A stretch of 15,239 nt of DNA from an uncultured Frankiales bacterium (lineage in GTDB: Bacteria; Actinomycetota; Actinomycetes; Mycobacteriales; SCTD01), in assembly GCA_946479905.1 (NCBI GenBank), contig CAMLIA010000104.1, forward strand, positions 1 through 15,239. Direction: 5' to 3'. Position 1 is the first letter of the stretch. Each line of letters starts with the position of its first letter. The notes beneath the pieces were generated by a model. The model had not been told where the DNA came from. It did not search any database and saw only the letters and a list, made by a program, of their open reading frames with translations. Positions 8,529 to 13,523 of the stretch are shown here, in pieces. The position numbers and the translations under genes are program-made.

Positions 8529-8849
8529 TCCTCAGCCCGGCAAGACCGCGCTGCGCCGCGCGGGACCGCGGCCGGCGGCCGTACCCGGACCATGGTCCGA
8601 CGGCCCGGATCCCGCCGTCAGGCCTCCTACGACTCTCCCCCCGTCTCCGCCCGCCCGGCTGCGCAGCTCGGCGACCAGCCCGTCCGGCACCGGCCCCCCG
8701 GACGGGTCACTCCCAGATCTGCGCCTCGAGCAGTGGCCGGCGCGGTCGATGCCGGTGAGGTCGAGCCTCATGGCGGCCGCCGTCCCGGGGGTTGCGGCCG
8801 GGTTCGCCGCGATGAGGTCGTACGTCGGTGGCAGTGCGAGGCGAGCGCG

Positions 8850-8876
8850 CCCTTACACAAAGTTTCTGACACTCCC
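8850..8876. mobile_element. Possible IS256-family terminal inverted-repeat remnant
   Basis: The minus-strand reading GGGAGTGTCAGAAACTTTGT followed by GTAAGGG resembles the ends of actinobacterial IS256 (Mutator-type) elements, whose ends typically contain TTGTGTAA. No transposase gene and no matching opposite end are visible in the window, so this would be a solo remnant. The family assignment is from memory of the motif and is weak. Confidence 0.33.
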
Positions 8877-8991
8877 GCCCCAGCACCCGATCATCTAGGT
8901 CGCCAAGGCGTCGAAGCAGGGACACGTGATCGAGCGTATGCCTGATCTCAGCGCGTCGAGACCACCTTCCGTTGAAAGGAGGACCGGAGCG

Positions 8992-9693
8992 CTAGCCGGG
9001 AGACAAATACCTGAGGGTGAGGTAGCCAAGGGGATGCTGCACGAGTCGGATACGAGCACGCGCACTAGCTGGTAGTGCCCCGTGAAGCCTCGCAGCCGCG
9101 TGGCGGGGTCGGGTGTTTGAGTGCGAGGAGCAGATCCGAAACCTCTTCTCCCTGCCGGTCTCGTCTCGGTAGATCAGCACGACGCTGGCCCACTCCACCC
9201 ACTTCCCCGATCTGTCGCGCTCCGTGCTCACGATGGCCTGCAAGTCGTCGTACGAGATCCAACGGGATCTGAACCACGAGCGAACCGCAAGGCCCGCACC
9301 ATCCACGTCACAGCCGCCACGATTCACCCTTGCCAGAGCAACTAACGAGGCGGTCGCTGGGACGAGGGCCAGAACCAAGGGCCACCTGAACGGCACCCCG
9401 CTGGATGAGCTCCACCCCCTCTCTGCGACAACGACCAGGAAGCCGGCAGCCAAGAATCCGCGCCAAACCACGACCCCCGCACTATCTCGATAGTCGATTG
9501 GGTCCCAGTTCTCTCTCCCTCGTTGGAGGGCAGCTACCGCCTTGCCCTGCCGCGCACGCCGCCTGCGCGAGAACCGTGGCGTGTTGACCCAGAACAGCAA
9601 GGCGTTCTGCTGGGACTGATCGAGGGAAGCCCACCCCGCGCGAGCGCCCTCGTCAACGAGTAGATCGTGCGTCTCGATTAGCTGGGCGGCCAC
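8992..9693 (-). CDS. Membrane protein: YdeI/OmpD-associated-like helical N terminus, two membrane helices, PH-like domain
   Basis: A 233-residue protein. Residues about 11-60 (GWASLDQSQQNALLFWV then RRRRARQGKAVAALQRGR) resemble the C-terminal helical tail of YdeI/OmpD-associated proteins, where a Ser/His-Gln pair, an aromatic-rich helix and an arginine-rich helix recur. Two hydrophobic helices follow at about 73-91 and 104-122. The last part (about 127-207: CDVDGAGLAVRSWF, WISYDDLQAIVS, ASVVLIYRDETG) looks like a bacterial PH domain of the bPH_6 type. The GTG start at 9691-9693 has no ribosome-binding site, but TACCGT lies five bases upstream, overlapping repeat copy A. I know no function for this combination. 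It ends at the edge of the decayed stretch after the tRNA. Confidence 0.78.
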   Translation of the reverse strand: MAAQLIETHDLLVDEGARAGWASLDQSQQNALLFWVNTPRFSRRRRARQGKAVAALQRGRENWDPIDYRDSAGVVVWRGFLAAGFLVVVAERGWSSSSGVPFRWPLVLALVPATASLVALARVNRGGCDVDGAGLAVRSWFRSRWISYDDLQAIVSTERDRSGKWVEWASVVLIYRDETGREKRFRICSSHSNTRPRHAAARLHGALPASARARIRLVQHPLGYLTLRYLSPG

Positions 9694-9698
9694 GAGAA

Positions 9699-9704
9699 AC
9701 GGTA
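9699..9704 (-). promoter_or_regulatory. Candidate leaderless -10 (TACCGT) of the YdeI/PH gene
   Basis: TACCGT on the minus strand stands five bases before the GTG start. It is formed by the outer edge of repeat copy A, so the repeat may supply the promoter of the gene next to it. Confidence 0.4.
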
Positions 9705-9775
9705 GCGCTGGAACTAGTCACTCCGGGTCGACATCGTGAAGCCCCTGCTCCCGCAGGCAGTGTGAAGCGCCTGCT
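9702..9775 (-). repeat. Interspersed repeat, copy A
   Basis: On the plus strand it begins GTAGCGCTGGAACTAGTC and ends with a 23-base block (9753-9775) identical to that in copy C. The block is a hairpin, GCAGGC (9753-9758) and GCCTGC (9769-9774) around a 10-base loop. This copy has an extra about 20-base segment between the ACTAGT core and the hairpin. The extra part brings a second possible hairpin, CCTGC/GCAGG (9744-9757), that competes with the first. Confidence 0.7.
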
Positions 9776-10115
9776 TGTCGCTAGGCGGTTCGGCTTTCCT
9801 CTTCGTCCATTGGAGCTTCAGCGCTGAGCGACCCCAGGGGGCGAAGCGGTCGCCGCGGCTCTCTGACGCCGGCTGTGCCTCCGTCTCCGCGAACAACCGC
9901 GGCGCCTCCTCTCACGGCGCGCTGAAGGTGGTCGACGAGAGCAAGGCAGCTGTTATCGACGGAGGCCGTGACCCGTGACTGCCAATCGCACGTGCAGACC
10001 ACAAACGACCCCCCGGCGCCTCCGTGAACCAGCGCCCTATGCCCGACTACCCGTGCACCAGGCTCGCTCATCCAAGCGTCCACGAACGCATTGTGACTCG
10101 CGCGGACGCGAACCG

Positions 10116-10165
10116 GTAGTGCCGGAACTAGTCCGACCGAGTCATCGCCGAGGAGCGCCTGCTCG
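10116..10165 (-). repeat. Interspersed repeat, copy B
   Basis: Begins GTAGTGCCGGAACTAGTCC on the plus strand, nearly identical to the outer part of copies A and C. It ends GAGGAGCGCCTGCTCG, matching the distal half of the hairpin block. The inner hairpin arm is replaced, so the copy is degenerate. Confidence 0.6.
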
Positions 10166-10251
10166 TGATCAAGGCTGCCCGGCCGCGCGTGACCGAGGTA
10201 GCCGTCGCTACTCGTCGATGGCTGCTGGCGCGGCAGGCGAGGGGTCGGTCC

Positions 10252-10551
10252 TTACACGAGGTCGAAGGCCGCTTGAATCGCCTCGTGCAGTGCGAGTTCT
10301 TGGGCGTCGAGCAGGAAGCCGCAGGGTTCGTGCAGCTGTTGGATCGGGATGCTCGTGATCTGGTCGCACTTCACGGCGGACGGTTGGTCCAGCCCGTTCT
10401 GGTGGCCGACGGGAACCTCAGTGGCAATGCCGTGGATGGTGCTCGTCACGGGAGCGACTGTGACGGTCGACATCCGACCGACCATCACCTCGCGCGTGAG
10501 TACGAGGACCGGTCGACGCTTGTCCAGGGTGGCCCAATGGAGCGGTCGCAT
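10252..10551 (-). CDS. MazF-family toxin (mRNA interferase)
   Basis: A 99-residue PemK/MazF-type endoribonuclease. Key parts are the N-terminal LDKRRPVLVLTREV with the conserved arginine/proline, the VTVAPVTSTIHGIATEVPVG strand-loop-strand with the conserved Thr/Ser, and the NGLDQPSAVKCDQITSIP segment. The C-terminal helix ends LHEAIQAAFDLV. This is the actinobacterial subgroup related to MazF6-like proteins. Its ATG overlaps the antitoxin stop (ATGA, 10548-10554 region), so the two are co-translated. The toxin would cleave RNA at short specific sequences when free of antitoxin; the cut site cannot be read from sequence. Confidence 0.92.
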   Translation of the reverse strand: MRPLHWATLDKRRPVLVLTREVMVGRMSTVTVAPVTSTIHGIATEVPVGHQNGLDQPSAVKCDQITSIPIQQLHEPCGFLLDAQELALHEAIQAAFDLV

Positions 10552-10787
10552 CAGTCGTCGATCGGAGTCGCCGAGGTTGCCTGGGCCATGGCCAGGGCGT
10601 CGGGGTCGTCGAGGGCGCCCGCCTCGATGAGCCGCTGCAGGTCTTCCTCCGCTCGTTGGCGTCGGGCGTCACGGGCGATCAGCCGGCTGACGAGCTCCGC
10701 CCTGCTCTTGACCCGGCCAGCCGCGACAGCCTGGTCGACGTAGGCGACGAGTTCGTCGGGAAGCCGAACCGCAATCTGGGTGCTCAT
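10551..10787 (-). CDS. MazE-like ribbon-helix-helix antitoxin
   Basis: A 78-residue protein. Its N terminus, STQIAVRLPDELVAYVDQAV, is a classic ribbon-helix-helix DNA-binding fold, with a second helix SRAELVSRLIARDARR. The charged C-terminal tail (RAEEDLQRLIEAGALDDPD) probably wraps the toxin. It precedes and overlaps the MazF gene by four bases, as in usual antitoxin-first modules. The ATG at 10785-10787 is chosen because TACCAT lies six bases upstream and the fold starts here. A longer reading from 11063 would run into the next gene. No ribosome-binding site is seen, so it is probably leaderless. Confidence 0.9.
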   Translation of the reverse strand: MSTQIAVRLPDELVAYVDQAVAAGRVKSRAELVSRLIARDARRQRAEEDLQRLIEAGALDDPDALAMAQATSATPIDD

Positions 10788-10793
10788 GCTGCG

Positions 10794-10802
10794 ATGGTAC
10801 CA
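10794..10802 (-). promoter_or_regulatory. mazEF promoter -10 with palindromic operator TGGTACCA
   Basis: The perfect 8-base palindrome TGGTACCA (10795-10802) overlaps the -10 hexamer TACCAT (10794-10799, minus strand), which stands six bases before the antitoxin ATG. Autorepression by an RHH antitoxin bound here is a natural expectation. No good -35 is visible. Confidence 0.5.
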
Positions 10803-10903
10803 GTTTGGGATGCAGTCGGATAGGTCAGGAACCTGGACCGGCGCGACCCGCGTAGACACGCCATCATCCAAAGCCTTCCTGGCCACCGGCCAGGGTGGGA
10901 GGC

Positions 10904-11431
10904 TCAGCCGCTTGTCAGTCGTTCCTGCAGTTCGCGGACGATGCTTCCCACAGCGCCGGATGTCAGCAGGCCGGAGCCGAGAGGCCCCGAACGGTTCGTT
11001 CCGGCGAGCGGCAGTGACCGCAAGGCATGTCGAGCCTGGCTGGTGAGCTTCGTCATCTGCCACGCGATCTCAGATTGGCGGCCGACCGGGTCATCAAGCT
11101 CAGCCGCTCTCACGGCGTAGGCGGCAGCGCCGAGGGCGTGTGCTCCCATATGAGCAACGGCGGCAGCCTGTCCGGCTGATTGGGCCGCCACCTTGGCGAC
11201 GGGGTCGCTCAACTCAGCAGCAGGCACGCCGCCTTGGAACCTCCGGCGAATGTGGTCGGCTGCGTCCGCCTCCCCGCAGGCGTAGGCGCGTGCGCGCTCA
11301 ATGAGCTTCAGCGGACGCTCGTCCTCAGGAGCCACTCGCGCAAAGAGCGGGAGAACGTGCTCAGCGCAATCCGCCGCCCACGCCGCGACGACCCGCCGGT
11401 CCGAGTCAGTGAGGGTCTGAGGGGATGCCAT
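10904..11431 (-). CDS. Imm5-like putative immunity protein
   Basis: A 175-residue helical, alanine-rich protein. The pattern RRVVAAWAADCAEHVLPLF near the N terminus, DERPLKLIERARAYACGE, then QSAGQAAAVAHMGAHALGAAAYAVRAAEL, is that of proteins annotated as putative immunity proteins (Imm5-like). They are often found as single genes without their toxin. No polymorphic toxin is in the window, so partner and function are unknown. The ATG at 11429-11431 has AGGA directly before it, too close for a good ribosome-binding site. It stands alone on the minus strand with about 116 bases to the mazEF promoter. Family assignment is by remembered pattern only. Confidence 0.7.
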   Translation of the reverse strand: MASPQTLTDSDRRVVAAWAADCAEHVLPLFARVAPEDERPLKLIERARAYACGEADAADHIRRRFQGGVPAAELSDPVAKVAAQSAGQAAAVAHMGAHALGAAAYAVRAAELDDPVGRQSEIAWQMTKLTSQARHALRSLPLAGTNRSGPLGSGLLTSGAVGSIVRELQERLTSG

Positions 11432-11627
11432 TCCTGCCCGTCCTAGAACCTTGGAGAGTTCCTCAAGAGCGCATAGTTGTACTGCTCGGCGACGTTGGTA
11501 CCGACGGGTGATCGGTGATTCTGCCTCCCGGCGCCAGCTGTGGAGCCCCTCCTCCGCGAAAACTGCGGCGGCCGGTGCAGAACGCCGCCTTGTCGCGGTG
11601 CAGCGTCCGGTCGTCGGCGGCGCGACC

Positions 11628-11633
11628 TACATT
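11628..11633 (+). promoter_or_regulatory. Candidate leaderless -10 (TACATT) of the plus-strand membrane gene
   Basis: TACATT stands six bases before the GTG at 11640. The same hexamer and spacing occur at the Phd antitoxin start. No clear -35. Confidence 0.42.
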
Positions 11634-11639
11634 GGCCGC

Positions 11640-11945
11640 GTGGCCGAGTGGGCGGACAGGCTTCGCAATCTAGACAACCGTGTGGTTGGTCCCGTCCGCA
11701 TGACAGATACCGAAGACGACTGGTACAGCGGCAACTGGATGTACCTGGTCGACGGACGGGCCCTGGCGCTCACACTGCTACTGCTGTTCGGCACCGTCGG
11801 TGGGGTGATCGGACTCCTGGCAGTCCTAGGTGTCGCTCCCAATCGGCTCGTCGCCCTCCTCGTGGCTGTGGTCATCGGTCCAGTCATCTGGCGTCGCTAC
11901 ACACGACACCACTACAGAACGAATCTCCGCCACCCCAGCGAATAG
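11640..11945 (+). CDS. Small two-helix membrane protein, unknown function
   Basis: A 101-residue protein if it starts at the GTG (VAEWADRLRNLDNRVVGP). A later ATG at about 11700 would give 82 residues. An acidic/aromatic segment, DTEDDWYSGNWMYLVDG, precedes two hydrophobic helices, ALALTLLLLFGTVGGVIGLL and LVALLVAVVIGPVIW. A basic tail RRYTRHHYRTNLRH follows, so the C terminus is likely cytoplasmic. GTG is preferred because a -10 hexamer stands six bases before it. It is the only well-supported plus-strand gene of the accessory part. I do not recognise the family. Confidence 0.62.
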   Translation: MAEWADRLRNLDNRVVGPVRMTDTEDDWYSGNWMYLVDGRALALTLLLLFGTVGGVIGLLAVLGVAPNRLVALLVAVVIGPVIWRRYTRHHYRTNLRHPSE

Positions 11946-11950
11946 CGGCT

Positions 11951-11966
11951 CCGCAGGCAGCGTGAT
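11951..11966 (-). repeat. Partial repeat, copy D
   Basis: CCGCAGGCAGCGTGA matches the inner arm of the hairpin block of copies A and C (CCGCAGGCAGTGTGA in A) with one change. The ACTAGT part and the second hairpin arm are absent. It lies in the 26-base gap between two converging genes. Confidence 0.4.
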
Positions 11967-11971
11967 CCTGT

Positions 11972-12358
11972 TCAGGCGGGGACGACGGCGATGAAGGACT
12001 CAAGTCCGCGGAAGTCGTCGGCGTTGCGGGTGTACAGCACGGCCCCGTGGACGTGTGCAGTCGCGGCGATGAGCAGGTCCATCGTGCGAGCCCGTGGCTG
12101 ACGGCCCGCAGCGACAACGTGGGCGGCGATCTGGCCGTAGCTGTCGGCCACGGCATCATCGACCGGAAGCGGATCGAACCGGCGCTGCAGGCGGCTCAGG
12201 CGCGCGAGCCGGATGGCACGCACTTCGGGCGAAGCGGCGACGAGCACACCAAAGTGCAGCTCCGCCACGCTAATGACGCTGATGGCCAGTTGTCCGGGGA
12301 GGGGGCTGACGTCTCGTGCGATGAGGACGCTGGTGTCCAGCAGTCCGCGCTCTGCCAC
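11972..12358 (-). CDS. VapC-family PIN-domain toxin
   Basis: A 128-residue PIN ribonuclease. The acidic site is formed by D8 in LLDTSVLIA, E33 in ISVAELHFGV, D94 in RTMDLLIAATA and D115 in TRNADDFRGL. These bind the metal that cleaves RNA, commonly tRNA or rRNA in this family. The start is the GTG at 12356-12358, immediately after the TAG stop of the antitoxin (no gap), so translation is coupled. Length and motifs are complete, so the toxin is probably active. It converges with the plus-strand membrane gene, 26 bases away. Confidence 0.95.
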   Translation of the reverse strand: MAERGLLDTSVLIARDVSPLPGQLAISVISVAELHFGVLVAASPEVRAIRLARLSRLQRRFDPLPVDDAVADSYGQIAAHVVAAGRQPRARTMDLLIAATAHVHGAVLYTRNADDFRGLESFIAVVPA

Positions 12359-12604
12359 CTAGTCGTGCCACGGATCGCGGACGGAACCATCGAGACCGTC
12401 CCGATCAGCCGGCCAGTCGGGGTCGGCCGGGCCGGTGAATACGTCAGCCACGACTTCCCAGGACACCCATGACGCGACATCCACCGGGCCCAGGGAAGCG
12501 GCCGGACGCCCGGAGACCGTGATCGTCATGCGCTCTCCCGCCTGGGCGCGACGTACGAGTTCGCTGGCGTTCTGGCGGATCTCCCGCAACCCCACTTCGC
12601 CCAT
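12359..12604 (-). CDS. Phd/YefM-family antitoxin of the VapC pair
   Basis: An 81-residue protein. The N-terminal GEVGLREIRQNASELVRRAQ and ITVSGRPAASLGPV form the Phd/YefM DNA-binding fold. The C-terminal part (about 45-81), rich in Trp and Asp, is the likely toxin-binding tail. The ATG at 12602-12604 is preceded by TACATT at six bases and an inverted repeat, with no ribosome-binding site. It lies directly upstream of vapC with no spacer. It should neutralise the toxin and, with it, repress the shared promoter. Confidence 0.93.
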   Translation of the reverse strand: MGEVGLREIRQNASELVRRAQAGERMTITVSGRPAASLGPVDVASWVSWEVVADVFTGPADPDWPADRDGLDGSVRDPWHD

Positions 12605-12610
12605 AGAGAG

Positions 12611-12631
12611 AATGTAGCACAGATGCTACGT
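12611..12631 (-). promoter_or_regulatory. Promoter and inverted-repeat operator of the Phd-VapC module
   Basis: GTAGCA and TGCTAC (12614-12629) form a perfect 6-base inverted repeat around four bases; with one mismatch the arms extend to eight bases (12612-12631). It overlaps the -10 hexamer TACATT (12611-12616), which has an upstream TGC giving an extended -10 (TGnTAnnnT). Six bases separate it from the ATG. The layout fits autorepression of a leaderless mRNA. Confidence 0.65.
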
Positions 12632-12700
12632 GCCGGCATCGTGCGCACAGTGCGTCGAACTACACATGGCGAAGAGCGCCGTCTTATGGCCACACCACGG

Positions 12701-12880
12701 CTACCTGTACGAGCGAGGACTGAGGCACCAAGCCACCACCGCGAGCTCCAGGATGGTGGTGCCGACTACTCCCCAACCGGAGGAACTGGAGAAGAAGCCA
12801 GTCCCGTGCGCCGCAAAGAAGATCGCCGATGACAAGTTCGCGACGAGGGCGAACGTATAGAAGCAGGTGACGCAGGGGTT
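12701..12880 (-). pseudogene. Probable remnant of a small two-helix membrane protein
   Basis: A minus-strand frame ending at 12701 reads VTCFYTFALVANLSSAIFF, then HGTGFFSSSSG, then GVVGTTILELAVVAWCL. These are two plausible membrane helices with a short loop. No ATG, GTG or TTG suits the beginning. The nearest GTG (12900-12902) lies in another frame (MPCTGKKEP), so a one-base shift may have broken the gene. It could also be chance hydrophobicity. Start boundary is approximate. Confidence 0.35.
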
Positions 12881-12912
12881 CCTTCTTGCCTGTGCACGGC
12901 ACCCTTGGCCTA

Positions 12913-12959
12913 GTAGCGCCGGGACTAGTCCGTCCGGCAGGCAGTGTGAAGCGCCTGCT
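12913..12959 (-). repeat. Interspersed repeat, copy C (most regular copy)
   Basis: The plus strand reads GTAGCGCCGGGACTAGTCC (12913-12931), containing the perfect 10-base palindrome GGACTAGTCC. Then comes the 23-base hairpin block 12937-12959, identical to that in copy A. The stem is GCAGGC/GCCTGC with loop AGTGTGAAGC. There is no T run, so it is not an ordinary intrinsic terminator. Confidence 0.7.
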
Positions 12960-13041
12960 CGCCGCCGAGGCTCACCGAGCTCAGGGCCGAGGTAGTCCGT
13001 CGCTACACGCTCTGCCCCGGCGAACGTGGCCAGCGGCACCT

Positions 13042-13410
13042 TCAGCCAGATGGCTGCGATGACAGAAAGCGCTCGACGAGCCCTCTCACGATCGCATTCA
13101 TGCTGTGCCCGTTGGTCTCTGACCAGTCCTTGAGTTGCGCGTGAAGCGATGGTGGCAATCGGACGATCAGCGCGACCGCGTCCTTGGCATCTGTCTGACT
13201 CAGTTGCGGTGCGTGGGCAGCCAGCACCTCTTGCTTGAGCCCTAAGGCCATTCCTGCCGAGGCGACAACGAACCGGCTGTTCCAGCCCGAATCTTGGCCG
13301 GCAAACGTTGGCACCGGAAGCAAGGACTTGAGCACAAGGCCTTGCTCTTCGGCTGGGAGGGTCGCTAGTGCCTTGGCAAGCAAGGTGTGGGGCTCCGCGT
13401 TGTTGGCCAT
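13042..13410 (-). CDS. Ribbon-helix-helix (Arc/CopG-like) regulator with a long N-terminal extension
   Basis: A 122-residue protein. The C-terminal third (about 79-117: VALIVRLPPSLHAQLKDWSE, then GHSMNAIVRGLVERFLS) is a ribbon-helix-helix DNA-binding domain. The first 75 residues (LAKALATLPAEEQGLVLKSL, then GWNSRFVVASAGMALGLKQ) are of unknown fold. Placing the RHH at the C terminus is unusual for an antitoxin, where it is normally N-terminal. The ATG at 13408-13410 has a GAGGTGGG ribosome-binding site. A perfect palindrome lies 12 bases upstream. No toxin-like gene follows, so it is either an orphan antitoxin or a stand-alone regulator. Confidence 0.78.
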   Translation of the reverse strand: MANNAEPHTLLAKALATLPAEEQGLVLKSLLPVPTFAGQDSGWNSRFVVASAGMALGLKQEVLAAHAPQLSQTDAKDAVALIVRLPPSLHAQLKDWSETNGHSMNAIVRGLVERFLSSQPSG

Positions 13411-13421
13411 CCGCCCACCTC

Positions 13422-13450
13422 ATGCTATCAGCCGTGATAGCACACGTTAA
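13422..13450 (-). promoter_or_regulatory. Promoter and palindromic operator of the RHH regulator
   Basis: On the minus strand TTAACG (13445-13450) and TAGCAT (13422-13427) are spaced by exactly 17 bases, 4 of 6 and TAnnnT matches. The spacer is filled by a perfect inverted repeat with 8-base arms, TGCTATCA-GCCG-TGATAGCA (13423-13442), which also covers the -10. A bound RHH protein would block RNA polymerase, so autorepression is very likely. Confidence 0.72.
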
Positions 13451-13523
13451 GCGAAGGTGCGAAGCGTTGGCAAGGGCGGGCTACACGGGCTCGCGAGCGC
13501 GTCAACTGACCAATCCGGCTGGT

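Larger units (their letters stand above)
8436..8991. other. 556-base stretch without a convincing gene, after tRNA-Arg
   Basis: Open frames exist on both strands but show no recognisable domain, and most are side effects of high GC or of the tRNA sequence. It contains a short tandem repeat (8500-8528) and an IS256-like terminal fragment (8850-8876). On the minus strand between about 8830 and 8710 a readable segment containing AAMRLDLTGIDRAG might be a decayed gene, but I cannot assign it. The stretch looks like scar tissue from past insertions. Confidence 0.5.
9694..10251. other. 558-base stretch between the YdeI/PH gene and mazF, carrying two repeat copies
   Basis: No recognisable protein. 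Repeat copy A (9702-9775) and copy B (10116-10165) bracket about 340 bases. Within that interval both strands have readable frames, for example a plus-strand tail ending ALKVVDESKAAVIDGGRDP at 9978 and a minus-strand tail ending SAEAPMDEEESRTA at 9781, but neither has a family I recognise. It may be an empty or decayed cassette between repeats. Confidence 0.5.
12605..13041. other. 437-base stretch between the RHH gene and the Phd-VapC module
   Basis: Besides the Phd-VapC operator at its left edge, it holds repeat copy C (12913-12959) and a probable membrane-protein remnant (12701-12880). On the minus strand just past the RHH stop (13041-12960) a frame reads LKVPLATFAGAERVATDYLG with codon use fitting high-GC coding DNA. 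It has no start of its own and no family I know, and it runs into the repeat. Confidence 0.45.

Noticed and set aside
8375..8593. Minus-strand frame containing APGRIRTCAPASGG
   Set aside because: This peptide is the usual spurious translation of a tRNA gene; it covers tRNA-Arg and the DNA after it.
9040..9090. Repeat-like bases at the end of the YdeI/PH gene (GGTAGTGCC, GTGAAGC)
   Set aside because: The match is broken and lies inside coding sequence; not enough to call a copy.
9753..9774. GCAGGC/GCCTGC hairpin as an intrinsic terminator
   Set aside because: No T run follows on either strand, and the conserved loop sequence would not be needed for a terminator.
12630..12860. Plus-strand frame of 76 codons between the Phd promoter and copy C
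   Set aside because: No ribosome-binding site, no recognisable domain, and the opposite strand shows a better hydrophobic pattern.
9702..12959. Repeats as CRISPR units
   Set aside because: Copies are hundreds to thousands of bases apart, of unequal length and without regular spacers or cas genes.
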